A DNA stretch of 64,000 bases. Origin: CAZFJG01 sp964410915 (GTDB lineage Bacteria > Synergistota > Synergistia > Synergistales > JAFGMB01). Made by a program: the position numbers and the translations under genes. The DNA is taken from positions 1 through 64,000 of the forward strand of contig CAYPIU010000005.1 of NCBI GenBank assembly GCA_964410915.1, in the 5' to 3' direction. Positions within the stretch are counted from its first letter, which is position 1. Every line of letters begins with the position of its first letter. This document shows, piece after piece, positions 50,913-59,708 of this stretch. The notes beneath the pieces are model-generated. The model ran no database searches and had not been told where the DNA came from. It saw nothing but the letters and a program-made list of their open reading frames with translations.

Positions 50913-51803
50913 ATGTTCACAAAAGGAACTGGAACAGCTGTTGTAACACCTTTTACCGAAAATAATGAGATCGATTACGGGAGTTTTGGTAGTTTCCTCA
51001 ACTTCCAGATCGAAAGTGGCGTCGACGCTCTTATCGTCCTCGGGACAACCGGTGAAGCTCCCTCTGTAAGTTCAGAGGAAAGGGAAAATATCATAAGTTT
51101 TGCCGTGGAATTGAGCAATGGCAGAGTACCGATCGTAATAGGAACCGGAAGCAATTCTACGGATCATACGATCGAGACTTCCCAACAGGCCATGTCTCTC
51201 GGAGCAGATGGAGTACTTGTAGTTACACCTTACTATAACAAACCAACACAGGAAGGGCTTTATCAACACTACTCACAAATAGCGAAAAATGTTGATGGCC
51301 CGATCATAATCTACAACGTCCCCGGGAGAACGGGAGGAAATATTCTTCCGGCAACAGTCCTGAGATGTGCAGAATTTGAGAATATAACAGGTATAAAGGA
51401 AGCATCAGGAGACATGAAGCAGATAGACACACTGATAAGGCAGATAAAAAAGATCCGTCCTGATTTTTCCGTTTTTTCCGGAAATGATGATCAGGCTTTC
51501 CACCTTGTTTGCAGCGGAGGAGATGGTGTCATTTCGGTCCTGTCCAACGCTATGCCCTCCGAAACTGTTGAGATGATCAATGCCACCCTCGAGGGAGACC
51601 TGCAGAAAGCAAGGGGACTGCACTTGAGGATGCTTCCAATGATGAAGAACCTCTTCGCTGAAACTAACCCCATACCCGTTAAATATGCCGTAAGCAGATT
51701 GGGGTATTGCAGAAATTCACTCAGACTGCCGCTTGTCCAGGCAACCGGAAATGCAGAACGTTTGGTTGATGAAGCTATGAAAGAAAGCGGAACAAAGGTA
51801 TGA
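50913..51803 (+). CDS. dapA: 4-hydroxy-tetrahydrodipicolinate synthase
   Basis: Condenses aspartate semialdehyde with pyruvate, the branch point to diaminopimelate and lysine. 296 aa TIM barrel: VLGTTGEAPSVSSEE, VTPYYNKPTQEGLYQHY (catalytic Tyr) and ITGIKEASGDM (Schiff-base Lys). GGGAGGAAT before the ATG. Overlaps dapB by four bases. Confidence 0.96.
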   Translation: MFTKGTGTAVVTPFTENNEIDYGSFGSFLNFQIESGVDALIVLGTTGEAPSVSSEERENIISFAVELSNGRVPIVIGTGSNSTDHTIETSQQAMSLGADGVLVVTPYYNKPTQEGLYQHYSQIAKNVDGPIIIYNVPGRTGGNILPATVLRCAEFENITGIKEASGDMKQIDTLIRQIKKIRPDFSVFSGNDDQAFHLVCSGGDGVISVLSNAMPSETVEMINATLEGDLQKARGLHLRMLPMMKNLFAETNPIPVKYAVSRLGYCRNSLRLPLVQATGNAERLVDEAMKESGTKV

Positions 51804-52450
51804 AATACGGAGTGATCGGCCATTCCGGAAGGATGGGACAGGAAATAATCAAGAATTTCAAGGGCCACGAACTGACCCTCTCCGTTGAACTTGGCAATGA
51901 GTGGATTGACAGATCACCAGACGTAATTATCGATTTTTCGTCGGCAAGGGCCACTGCAAGGACAATAGATCTCTGCCGCGAAAACAGCAGCGCTCTGGTA
52001 ATAGGGACCACTGCCCTGTCTTCAGGACAGATCGATGATCTCAAGGAACTTGGCAGGAACGTACCTGTTGTCCAGAGTTTTAATTTCTCAACCGGGATAA
52101 ACATCCTGAAGATAATACTGAGGGAATTCGGGTATATGTTCTCGGACTGGGATATGGCAATGAGTGAAACCCACCACTCCAGAAAAAAGGATGCCCCCTC
52201 CGGGACAGCGATCCTCCTGCAGGAAGCTTCCGGTAGACAATGCGATATAGCATCTCTCAGAATGGGCGGTGTCCCGGGAGATCATGAGGTTAACTTTTCC
52301 AACGAGGGAGAAATTGTGAGCCTGTCCCACCGGGCAATATCCCGAAGTGTTTTCGCATTGGGAGCTCTAAAAGCGGCAGAGTTCGCCATCTCCAGAAAGA
52401 CAGGTTTTTACACATTTGAGGAGGTCATACAATGCGGGCAGAAGAAATAA
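51800..52450 (+). CDS. dapB: 4-hydroxy-tetrahydrodipicolinate reductase
   Basis: Reduces the DapA product with NAD(P)H. 216 aa, the short form known from Thermotoga, against about 270 in Escherichia coli. N-terminal VIGHSGRMGQEII binds the nucleotide; SETHHSRKKDAPSGTA is the catalytic signature with paired His and Lys. Overlaps both neighbours (ATGA with dapA; 19 bp with dapH). Confidence 0.95.
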   Translation: MKYGVIGHSGRMGQEIIKNFKGHELTLSVELGNEWIDRSPDVIIDFSSARATARTIDLCRENSSALVIGTTALSSGQIDDLKELGRNVPVVQSFNFSTGINILKIILREFGYMFSDWDMAMSETHHSRKKDAPSGTAILLQEASGRQCDIASLRMGGVPGDHEVNFSNEGEIVSLSHRAISRSVFALGALKAAEFAISRKTGFYTFEEVIQCGQKK

Positions 52451-53130
52451 TTCGCATGATAAGCGAAGCGGAAAAGAAAACCCCTGCCAAAGCCTTTGTT
52501 ATGGGTGATCTGAAGGATCTGGACTGGGGTCCGCTTAAATTTATCGGCTCAAGCAGTTTTGGCGTGGTTTCAGGGGACGAGGGGTTACTGACCGAAATGA
52601 TCAATAAACACAGGGACAATATCCATGAATACGATCTCGAGGTGTATGCAAGAAACTCAGCACTGCCCTTAGCTGACCTGACCAGATATGAGGCGAGGAT
52701 AGAACCGGGCGCTATCATACGTGACATGGTTGAGATAGGTAGAGGTGCTGTAATAATGATGGGGGCAGTACTCAACATAGGATGCGTAGTGGGAGAAGGT
52801 ACCATGATAGACATGAACGCAGTCCTTGGAGGAAGAGCTACGATAGGTACAAACTGCCATATAGGAGCAGGGAGCGTTATAGCAGGTGTTATTGAGCCGC
52901 CAAGTGCAACACCTGTGATCGTGGAAGACGATGTTCTTGTAGGTGCAAATGCCGTGATCCTCGAAGGCGTAAGACTGGGTAAAGGTTCTGTCATAGCAGC
53001 AGGTTCGATCGTAACAAAGGATGTTGAGCCTTTTTCAGTAGTTGCAGGTGCACCTGCAAAACTTGTTAAAAAAGTTGATAGCGGAACAAGAGATAAAACA
53101 AAGATATTGAAAGAATTAAGAAACCTGTAG
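52432..53130 (+). CDS. dapH: Tetrahydrodipicolinate N-acetyltransferase
   Basis: Acetylates tetrahydrodipicolinate, so this organism uses the acetylase branch of the diaminopimelate pathway rather than the succinylase branch. 232 aa with a left-handed beta-helix made of hexapeptide repeats (IEPGAIIRDMVEIGRGAVIM, GEGTMIDMNAVLGGRATIG) and the typical VIEPPSATPVIVEDDVLVG loop. This type matches Firmicute DapH rather than proteobacterial DapD. Later pathway genes (dapX/dapL, dapF, lysA) are not in the window, unless the M20 gene at 46406 is the deacetylase. Confidence 0.94.
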   Translation: MRAEEIIRMISEAEKKTPAKAFVMGDLKDLDWGPLKFIGSSSFGVVSGDEGLLTEMINKHRDNIHEYDLEVYARNSALPLADLTRYEARIEPGAIIRDMVEIGRGAVIMMGAVLNIGCVVGEGTMIDMNAVLGGRATIGTNCHIGAGSVIAGVIEPPSATPVIVEDDVLVGANAVILEGVRLGKGSVIAAGSIVTKDVEPFSVVAGAPAKLVKKVDSGTRDKTKILKELRNL

Positions 53131-53184
53131 ATTTTTAATATACAGAAGGTAACAGGTGAGTAATATTTCCAAGAGGTGATATTC

Positions 53185-54396
53185 TTGATCGTTCAGAAAT
53201 ATGGCGGATCATCGGTAGCTACTCCTGAAAAGGTACAAAAAGTCGCAGAAAAGATAAGGGAAAGGGTCAACACCGGGGAAAAGCTGGTAGTTGTAGTCTC
53301 GGCTATGGGAGAGTCTACAAATCAGCTTATAGAACTTGCCCACCAGGTCTCGGGTAGCCCACACAAAAGAGAAATGGATATGCTCCTGGCAACGGGAGAA
53401 CAGGTTTCTGCAGCGCTTCTTTCCATGGCTCTTAATGACCTTGGAGTCCCCGCTGTCTCGTTCAATGCTTTCCAGCTGGAAATGGTAACTACTAACTCTC
53501 ATAACAATGCAAGAATAAAGGATCTCAAACTTTCTAAACTCTTCAGAGAACTTGAAAAACATGAGGTTGTTGTAGTTACCGGTTTCCAGGGAGTTACTGA
53601 AGAGGGAAATATCACGACTCTCGGAAGGGGCGGATCAGATACTTCCGCCGTAGCAATAGCAACGGAAGCAGGAGGTAAATGCGAGATTTACAGCGACGTA
53701 GCAGGAGTATATACAGCTGATCCGAGAATTCTTCAAAATGCAAAAAAACTAAAATATATTACATGTGACGAGATGCTTGAACTGGCCTCCCTCGGAGCAA
53801 AGGTTCTTCACTCAAGAGCAGTTGAAATTGCAAGAAAATACGATGTATCCATTTACTGTGCTTCAACATTTTCTGATGAAGGAGGAACTTTCGTGGTACA
53901 CAAGCTTCCCGAATGGCTTGAACAGCCAGTTGTTACCGGAGTTACTGCAAATAGTGACCAGACAAAAGTAACAATAAGCAATCTTCCAAATGATATAAAT
54001 CTAATAAGCAGTCTTTTTGTGAACATGGCTGAACGTGATATCAACGTAGATATGATCTCGACCGTTAACGACAACGGGCATTCTTATCTTACATTTACAT
54101 TCGTCAGTGGAGAATTTGACCTTGTAAAAAGAACTGTTGAAAAAACTCTTAAAAATGTGAAAGGCTGGAAATTAAGCCGCGATAATGAAGTTGAAAAAGT
54201 TTCGGTCGTGGGTGTAGGAATGCAGTCTGCTTCAGGAGTAGCTGGCAGATTTTTCAGCGCACTCAGCAGAGGCGGGATCAAACTTCTTGGGACAACAACT
54301 TCAGAGATAAAGATCTCAGTGCTCGTGCACTCCTCTGAATCCAGAAAAGCAATAGAGGCCCTGGCCGAGGAATTTGAACTCCTGGAGAAAGAGTAA
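53185..54396 (+). CDS. lysC: Aspartate kinase
   Basis: Phosphorylates aspartate, first step of the pathway. 403 aa: VQKYGGSSVATPEKV at the N-terminus, TTLGRGGSDTSAVAIA at the substrate site, and a C-terminal tandem ACT region (about 265-403) for feedback control. TTG at 53185 after AGAGGTGAT is preferred to the in-frame GTG at 53176, which overlaps that site. Last gene of the T-box operon; the order, with kinase last, is reversed from the pathway. Confidence 0.95.
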   Translation: MIVQKYGGSSVATPEKVQKVAEKIRERVNTGEKLVVVVSAMGESTNQLIELAHQVSGSPHKREMDMLLATGEQVSAALLSMALNDLGVPAVSFNAFQLEMVTTNSHNNARIKDLKLSKLFRELEKHEVVVVTGFQGVTEEGNITTLGRGGSDTSAVAIATEAGGKCEIYSDVAGVYTADPRILQNAKKLKYITCDEMLELASLGAKVLHSRAVEIARKYDVSIYCASTFSDEGGTFVVHKLPEWLEQPVVTGVTANSDQTKVTISNLPNDINLISSLFVNMAERDINVDMISTVNDNGHSYLTFTFVSGEFDLVKRTVEKTLKNVKGWKLSRDNEVEKVSVVGVGMQSASGVAGRFFSALSRGGIKLLGTTTSEIKISVLVHSSESRKAIEALAEEFELLEKE

Positions 54397-54901
54397 TGCT
54401 CTCTGGAGTACATTACCCCTATGGCCTGAATTTAAAAAATATCTCGCGTATAAAACTGATTACTTACAGAGACAGCAGAAACAACTCTAAAAGAAGTAAG
54501 AAAACATGGAGAAAGGCATCATAGTGTCTCTATTTTGAGAATATCTCCACTATAGAACCTCTGGTGCCCTTTCCCTGATCTTTAAACCGAAAAATACTAT
54601 AACCCTTAAGCTCTTCCTGATGACATTGTCTTTCTTCCAATGAAAATTGCCTTTTCAGATATTCTGTTGGAAATTGACAGATCTCCCGGAATTTCCTGAA
54701 TGTATCCAGGATAATTCAGATTTATATCCACCTTCTGGAGGATTTACGAATATTGTATCTGAACTATCAACTCCAATTCAGGAGGATATGTTTTCTTACC
54801 CTCTGAAAATTCCGGGAGCAAAATTGGCGAAAGCTTTACCCTCCATGATATCTAATCCTTAAAGAGAACTGATTCTTATTTTGGGGACAGAGATCTAAGG
54901 C
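54397..54901. other. Gap between lysC and umuD without recognisable gene
   Basis: About 500 bases. A small hairpin with GTAATG/CATTAC arms follows lysC (54391-54418) but has no T-run. Short open frames exist on both strands (for example 54647-54862 plus), but they lack ribosome sites and resemble nothing I know. It may be decayed coding DNA. Confidence 0.4.
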
Positions 54902-54950
54902 TTGACAAGACAGTTAGTAGTTGTAAAATATTTTGTGTTTACTATTAGTA
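54902..54950 (+). promoter_or_regulatory. umuDC promoter with an adjacent small palindrome
   Basis: TTGACA (54902-54907), 16-base spacer, TAAAAT (54924-54929). TACTATTAGTA (54940-54950), a perfect 11-base palindrome, lies over the probable start site and is a candidate damage-response operator. It fits neither the E. coli (CTGT-N8-ACAG) nor the Bacillus (GAAC-N4-GTTC) LexA box. Confidence 0.55.
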
Positions 54951-54974
54951 TGTATATATGGAGGGCTTTATTAT

Positions 54975-55319
54975 ATGTACACTACGGGATTTCCTTCTCC
55001 TGCCAATGATTTTGAGGAAAATACCCTTGATATCAATTCTTTAGTTGTAAAAAACCCTTCCGCTACATTCTTCATGATAGCAGAAGGTGAAACCATATTC
55101 GAAGACATTGTTGAACCAGGAGATATCCTTGTGATCGACAGAAGTATAAAACCATCACCTGAAAATATTATCGTTTCCTGTGAAGATGGGAAATTCATTC
55201 TAAGATCTTGCCGTTATAAAAGAAAGAGCCCAAGCAGTGAAGGGTATAAAAATATAACCTGGGGAGTAGTTACCTGGATAATACATCGATCCGGAATTAA
55301 AAAGAACAATGTCAGATGA
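54975..55319 (+). CDS. umuD: UmuD'-like protein: pre-processed and without the peptidase dyad
   Basis: Partner of UmuC in a Pol V-type translesion polymerase. 114 aa. The ATG at 54975 has GGAGGG nine bases upstream, and the protein opens MYTTGFPSPANDFEEN. In E. coli UmuD the autocleavage Cys-Gly lies directly before GFPSPA, so this protein begins where UmuD' begins. The catalytic Ser, normally in GDSM or GESM, is replaced (GETI), and the catalytic Lys region (TVKK-type) reads FILRSC, with Arg at the Lys position. It therefore cannot need, and probably cannot perform, self-cleavage. The frame is open upstream from a TTG (54933), but that part has no ribosome site. Overlaps umuC by 11 bp. Confidence 0.85.
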   Translation: MYTTGFPSPANDFEENTLDINSLVVKNPSATFFMIAEGETIFEDIVEPGDILVIDRSIKPSPENIIVSCEDGKFILRSCRYKRKSPSSEGYKNITWGVVTWIIHRSGIKKNNVR

Positions 55320-56610
55320 GATCTTCGGCCTTGCTGACTGCAATAATTTTTATGTTTCCTGTGAAAGGGTCTTCGATCCTTCACTTGAAGAAAGACCCGT
55401 AGTAGTTCTTTCGAACAATGACGGGTGTGTAATAGCAAGATCCAATGAAGCAAAAGCTATGGGTATACCGATGGGAGCACCTGCCTTCAAATACAGGGAA
55501 TATTTTCAAAAATACGGTATAACTGTCTTTTCATCAAACTACACTCTTTATGACAACATGTCCGAAAGAGTTATGAGTATCCTTGCTGATTCTGCCCCGT
55601 TCATAGAAGTATATTCCATTGATGAAGCTTTCCTGGATTTTTCCTCCCTTAAAAGATTTCACATGCCATCATTCTGCAGGGACATCAGAGAGAAGATCAG
55701 GTCATGGACCGGAATACCTGTATCAATAGGCACAGGAAGAACAAAGACACTGGCCAAGATCGCCAACAGAATAGCCAAAAAGGACAAGAGCACCGGAGGG
55801 ATCTTCAATATGGAAAGATACTGCGAAAATGATCTTGACATGATCCTTGCCGTAATAGACGTAGGAGATATATGGGGCATTGGGAAAAAATATGCGCAGT
55901 TCCTGAGAAAAAGTAATATAAATACAGCAAAAGACCTTAAATACACTCCCGATGAATGGATCTTAAAGTATCTTACCGTCGAGGGGCTGAGGACAACCAC
56001 GGAATTGAGAGGCAGGATATGTATACCCTTCAGGGAAAAGAGACCTGCCCGAAAACAACTGGTAGTATCACGATCCTTTGGTAAAGATGTCACAGATCTT
56101 GAGGAGATCAGTGAATCCGTATCAGAATTTGCATCAAGAGCTGCTGAAAAACTCCGGAAAGAAGGACTCACAGCTTCCTCCATTGCAGTTTTTATACAGA
56201 CAAATCCCTTCAGAAATGATCCCCAGTATCATAATATTTCTTCTATTAAACTTCCTGCCGGCACATCATACACCCCGGAGATAGTCCAAACTGCCATTTT
56301 ATTACTTAAAAAAATATTTCGATCGGGCTACTCATATAAAAAATCAGGTGTGATCTTTTCCGAGATCGGAAAAACAGATACCAGACAAATGGGACTCTTC
56401 GAAAAAAACAAGAATATAGACCGTCATCAAGATCTTATGAGAACTATTGATACTATAAATACTGAAATGGGTAAAAACTATATCAGACCAGCAATTACCC
56501 TGAACAGACATAGATGGGAGATGAAAAGTTCCTTCAGATCCTCGAGATACACCACGAACTGGGATGAACTTCCATCCGTAAGAATATGTCATGATGAAAA
56601 TGAAAAGTAG
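55309..56610 (+). CDS. umuC: Y-family DNA polymerase UmuC
   Basis: Catalytic subunit of the translesion polymerase, 433 aa. LADCNNFYVSCERVFDP with the first metal Asp, VVLSNNDGCVIARSNEAKAM, and YSIDEAFLDFS with the second Asp-Glu pair are the palm motifs. GIPVSIGTGRTKTLAKIANR follows, then a helix-hairpin-helix and little-finger region; the C-terminal DUF4113-type tail is present. Starts inside the umuD gene. Confidence 0.95.
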   Translation: MSDEIFGLADCNNFYVSCERVFDPSLEERPVVVLSNNDGCVIARSNEAKAMGIPMGAPAFKYREYFQKYGITVFSSNYTLYDNMSERVMSILADSAPFIEVYSIDEAFLDFSSLKRFHMPSFCRDIREKIRSWTGIPVSIGTGRTKTLAKIANRIAKKDKSTGGIFNMERYCENDLDMILAVIDVGDIWGIGKKYAQFLRKSNINTAKDLKYTPDEWILKYLTVEGLRTTTELRGRICIPFREKRPARKQLVVSRSFGKDVTDLEEISESVSEFASRAAEKLRKEGLTASSIAVFIQTNPFRNDPQYHNISSIKLPAGTSYTPEIVQTAILLLKKIFRSGYSYKKSGVIFSEIGKTDTRQMGLFEKNKNIDRHQDLMRTIDTINTEMGKNYIRPAITLNRHRWEMKSSFRSSRYTTNWDELPSVRICHDENEK

Positions 56611-56676
56611 ATATAGCCGGTTTTTTCAATGAAAGGTCTACAATGACCGGGCCTGATATATATTTAGCAGAGCAGT

Positions 56677-56715
56677 ATTTTAGAAGGCATCCATTATGAG
56701 GATGCCTTCTAAAAT
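56677..56715. terminator. Bidirectional terminator between umuC and the Synergist-CTERM gene
   Basis: ATTTTAGAAGGCATCC (56677-56692) and its exact reverse complement (56700-56715) around a seven-base loop, lying between convergent genes. Confidence 0.8.
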
Positions 56716-56757
56716 TTACTTACACGTTATTTAAAACTTTTCTGAATAACTGGTGGA

Positions 56758-58947
56758 TCATAATTTTCGGAACATGATAAACATTAGAGGCATCATCAGC
56801 AGAATAAGAGCTCCTGAAGGTCCCACGTTACAACCGCTGGAACCTCCTCCATGGCCATCTTCTATTTCACCGGGTTCGGGGACCTCGGAACCTGCAAGGA
56901 TGGAATCATCCAGAAGTGCACCAAAGACCTCTCCCCAGCTTTCAGAAGGAAGATCTGCGCATGCTTTCCACTGCCCCTCGCCAAGATCGGTCCAGTTAAC
57001 CTGGATCTCTGTCCAGCCTGAACCAGAGTACCACCACAGATTAGGTTTATTATCGGGAAGCCATTCATAATCAGCCTCATCCAGATACCCGCATATCTCT
57101 ACCGCACAGATATCATCAGAATTTACCAGATCAAGCTGGAAGAAAAGGCTTTCACCATCTTCTGGAACTTCACTCAGAAGGGGTTCTATATTCATTGAAG
57201 GTTCCCGAATATCTCCACTCACTTCTCCGTTGTTCTCCTCACTACATGGAGTTACTTTGACCTCATAGAATATCCCGTCAGGTGCAGGATATACTCCCTC
57301 GGTGGACGTGGGGAAAGGTTCCTCTTCGTAACGCCAGACCTGACAACCGTTCCCGGGATTTGACGTACCAAGCCAGAGTATGTCTTCGCCATCCTCCCGG
57401 GTTGTCACCATAGTTCTTCCGCCGTACTGGAGGGGATCTCCAAAGCCATCCTGCATAACCACTTCGAAGTTTAATCCATCTTCAGACTTGTAAAGATCAA
57501 ACCCGACAGGTGAACCATGATTCAGGAAAACATCTACGATCTCTGAAAGACTCGGGGATACGGGAAGTGTAAGACCAGCCATTTCACAAAGTGCCCTTAC
57601 GTGAACCGTAACAAGGTTTTTCAGGACATCCACAGCCACATTCTGGTTTTCCGGCATCAGTTCAATGCTGTCCCAGTCTATGGAATGAAGGAAGGACCGC
57701 CAGTCGAAGGTGGATATGTAAAGATCTCCGTCATGGATACCCCATGTCCACAGGTAAACGTTGGTCGGTACACCAAAACCTGGAGCTTTTAGACCAGTCC
57801 CGCTACCCATGACCGTTTCCCAGCTATCTCCGTCAAAACGATAAAGATAGGAGGGAACTATACACTTTAACATCCTTGTAAGCAGCTCTTCCTCTCCCGC
57901 ATTTAGAATATCAAGATCATAAAGCGGGAAACCGCCGTTCAACGTGGCGATGTAAAGATGATCGCCATAGACAAAACCGTTTGCTCCCACGTGAATGGAC
58001 TGCTTGAGGCCCGGAGTCTCATCCACCCAGGAACCTTGAATAAATGATTCGCCCTCCGAATTAACACAGGGCCCAAGATCTTCTTCCTCACATACAGGCT
58101 CCGGAACCCACCTTAAAAGACGCCAGCCATTCTCTCCATCCCCGGTAACTGCCCACAGGCTTCCCTGGTAAGAGACCAGGTCCGTTACATAGCCTTTTCC
58201 TTCAAAACCATCATTGGAAAAACGTTCCCAGCCGGATAAAGGATCAGAAGTAGAATACACCCCATACTCATAGGCCACAACAAATTGTCCGTCGTATTCC
58301 ACCATACCCCTGTATGAGTAAGCTTTGTTCTCCTCCAGGTCTCCGGAGACCACTTCAGGACTTACATCAACAGGAGCGCTATCACAATCTGATATGGCAA
58401 TTATCTTGGGGACACCGTCCCAATCTTGTGAAGACATTTTCAGGTTCATAGTACCCGCGTAAAGTACTCCTTCGTAATTGTACATTTTGCGGAATCCCTG
58501 ATTTCCCGAGAAATCCCCCACTCCGGTGAAAGGTGTAAGAGGAACAACTTCCCATTCCCCATTCTGGGTTATATTCTTCCGCATTATCTCCACTGTTCCC
58601 GGATCCCATGTTTCGGAAGGAGGAAGGCTGTCGCCAAAAATAGAAGGATCCATTGCCGTTCCCAGAGGAGACATAGGACCCAGAAATGCCCCATGAGGGA
58701 AATTTCGGTAGGCGCCTACGTACAGATATTCATCCCCATCACACTGCAGAGTGCCCATTGACCATGCGTAGGAATTATTACGAGAGGGTTTTTCAGAATA
58801 AGGGGACCCTGGTACCACTGTTCCATCAACAAGACCATCCTTTCCAACCTGGGTCCATCCCGGAGGGATCTCAGCCCAGGCACTGGAGGAAAGGACCATG
58901 CCCAAGAGAAAAATCACTATCAGTACAAAACGCATAGATCTGTTCAT
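56758..58947 (-). CDS. Secreted protein with Synergist-CTERM sorting signal
   Basis: 729 aa exported protein. Signal peptide MNRSMRFVLIVIFLLGMVLS to SSAWA/EIPPGW. The middle (about 25-600) has repeated short blocks of the kind DEYLYVGAYRN, GVLYAGTMNLKM, DHLYIATLNGG and GDLYISTFDW, each a glycine/aspartate turn followed by a beta strand, which suggests a propeller-like fold. The end is GGGSSGCNVGPSGALILL, a hydrophobic segment and FRKL: a Gly/Ser linker, Cys, membrane helix and basic tail as in the Synergist-CTERM sorting domain. Enzyme or binding function unknown. Controlled by the c-di-GMP-I riboswitch just upstream, so likely a surface or biofilm-related protein. Confidence 0.88.
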   Translation of the reverse strand: MNRSMRFVLIVIFLLGMVLSSSAWAEIPPGWTQVGKDGLVDGTVVPGSPYSEKPSRNNSYAWSMGTLQCDGDEYLYVGAYRNFPHGAFLGPMSPLGTAMDPSIFGDSLPPSETWDPGTVEIMRKNITQNGEWEVVPLTPFTGVGDFSGNQGFRKMYNYEGVLYAGTMNLKMSSQDWDGVPKIIAISDCDSAPVDVSPEVVSGDLEENKAYSYRGMVEYDGQFVVAYEYGVYSTSDPLSGWERFSNDGFEGKGYVTDLVSYQGSLWAVTGDGENGWRLLRWVPEPVCEEEDLGPCVNSEGESFIQGSWVDETPGLKQSIHVGANGFVYGDHLYIATLNGGFPLYDLDILNAGEEELLTRMLKCIVPSYLYRFDGDSWETVMGSGTGLKAPGFGVPTNVYLWTWGIHDGDLYISTFDWRSFLHSIDWDSIELMPENQNVAVDVLKNLVTVHVRALCEMAGLTLPVSPSLSEIVDVFLNHGSPVGFDLYKSEDGLNFEVVMQDGFGDPLQYGGRTMVTTREDGEDILWLGTSNPGNGCQVWRYEEEPFPTSTEGVYPAPDGIFYEVKVTPCSEENNGEVSGDIREPSMNIEPLLSEVPEDGESLFFQLDLVNSDDICAVEICGYLDEADYEWLPDNKPNLWWYSGSGWTEIQVNWTDLGEGQWKACADLPSESWGEVFGALLDDSILAGSEVPEPGEIEDGHGGGSSGCNVGPSGALILLMMPLMFIMFRKL

Positions 58948-58976
58948 TTCTTCATACCTCCCATGATGACATGCAC

Positions 58977-59054
58977 TAAGGCAGCCCGGCGGTCATGGGT
59001 TGTACCTTTAGACCCGTAGCTTTGCGTCACTGTCTTTTGACAGTTTTGCCATTA
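58977..59054 (-). promoter_or_regulatory. Cyclic di-GMP-I (GEMM) riboswitch
   Basis: On the minus strand the leader has GGCAAAAC, a small ACTGTC/GACAGT stem, GTGACGCAAAGC, and CATGACCGCCGGGCTGCC: the conserved segments of GEMM-I aptamers in the right order, closed by GGCA/TGCC. A possible switch is translational: CCCATGA in the aptamer (58993-58999) can pair with TCATGGG (58960-58966), which overlaps the GGGAGG ribosome site of the gene at 58947. No terminator hairpin is seen between aptamer and gene. Confidence 0.88.
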
Positions 59055-59660
59055 TCTCTCAAATCTACATTCTTCAGAACAAAAAAGGAGCAATGAAAAA
59101 TCTTAAGAAACCTTGCACCCCCCCTTTGAGAGCGGGACAAACGAATAAGATCTTAAAAAAACTTTATCCAAATCTTTTAGATATGCATTATAGGAATGAA
59201 TGATCTATAGGAAAAGTATGTAAAAAGGAATGTAAAAATATGGCGATCGAAAAGAGATTAACGCTATAATCATAAAATTTAGTGAGTAATTATTTAATTT
59301 ATACTATTAGATGTTTAATATTATTACATAGTGCTTAAACACATGGATGGGACTTTTAGCCATATTTTAATGGGTATTTAGACTCATTTATGATAAAAGT
59401 CGAAGGTTAAAAATATTATTCTTGATCTTTTAATTGCAAAAAGGGGGAATAAGTGTGATTTTTTCTCTCTTAGAGATAGTAATTGATCAGCCTGACGGAT
59501 TAATAAACACGTTCCTGCCGCCATTTTCCGCTGCATCCCTCTGATAAAAGATTTTTGCAGAGAAAATTGTTTCAGACCCAGTCCGGCTATTAAAATCTCT
59601 GCCTTCAGACTCGATGTTCTTCCTGTCAGATCTGTGGGATCTTTCAGGTAAAAGGGGGAA
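59055..59660. other. AT-rich gap upstream of the riboswitch and downstream of ilvD
   Basis: About 600 bases without an intact gene. The part near the riboswitch must contain its promoter; I see no convincing pair of boxes. The ilvD-proximal part contains a possible gene remnant (59487-59605) and the ilvD terminator just beyond (59661). Confidence 0.4.
59487..59605 (-). pseudogene. Possible remnant of a 2-oxoacid:ferredoxin oxidoreductase gamma-type domain
   Basis: One frame reads KAEILIAGLG, then after a frameshift another reads ETIFSAKIFYQRDAAENGG, RNVFINPSG and a stop. Together they resemble the beginning of gamma subunits (EILIAGLGGQG, then a helix, then a GxNV strand), but the glycine loop is damaged and the rest is absent. 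No start codon or ribosome site. Low confidence; chance resemblance over 40 residues cannot be ruled out. Confidence 0.25.
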
Positions 59661-59694
59661 AAAGAGGGCCGGGAAATAATTCCCGGCCCTCTTT
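59661..59694 (-). terminator. Rho-independent terminator of the TRAP-ilvD operon
   Basis: AAAGAGGGCCGGGAA and its exact reverse complement around a four-base loop, followed on the minus strand by a T-run. It begins 15 bases after the ilvD stop. Confidence 0.9.
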
Positions 59695-59708
59695 CATATA
59701 AGAAAAGA

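Noticed and set aside
54647..54862. Open frame of 71 codons upstream of umuD
   Set aside because: No ribosome site, no recognisable motif and Pro/Ser-rich low-quality coding; probably non-coding or decayed DNA.
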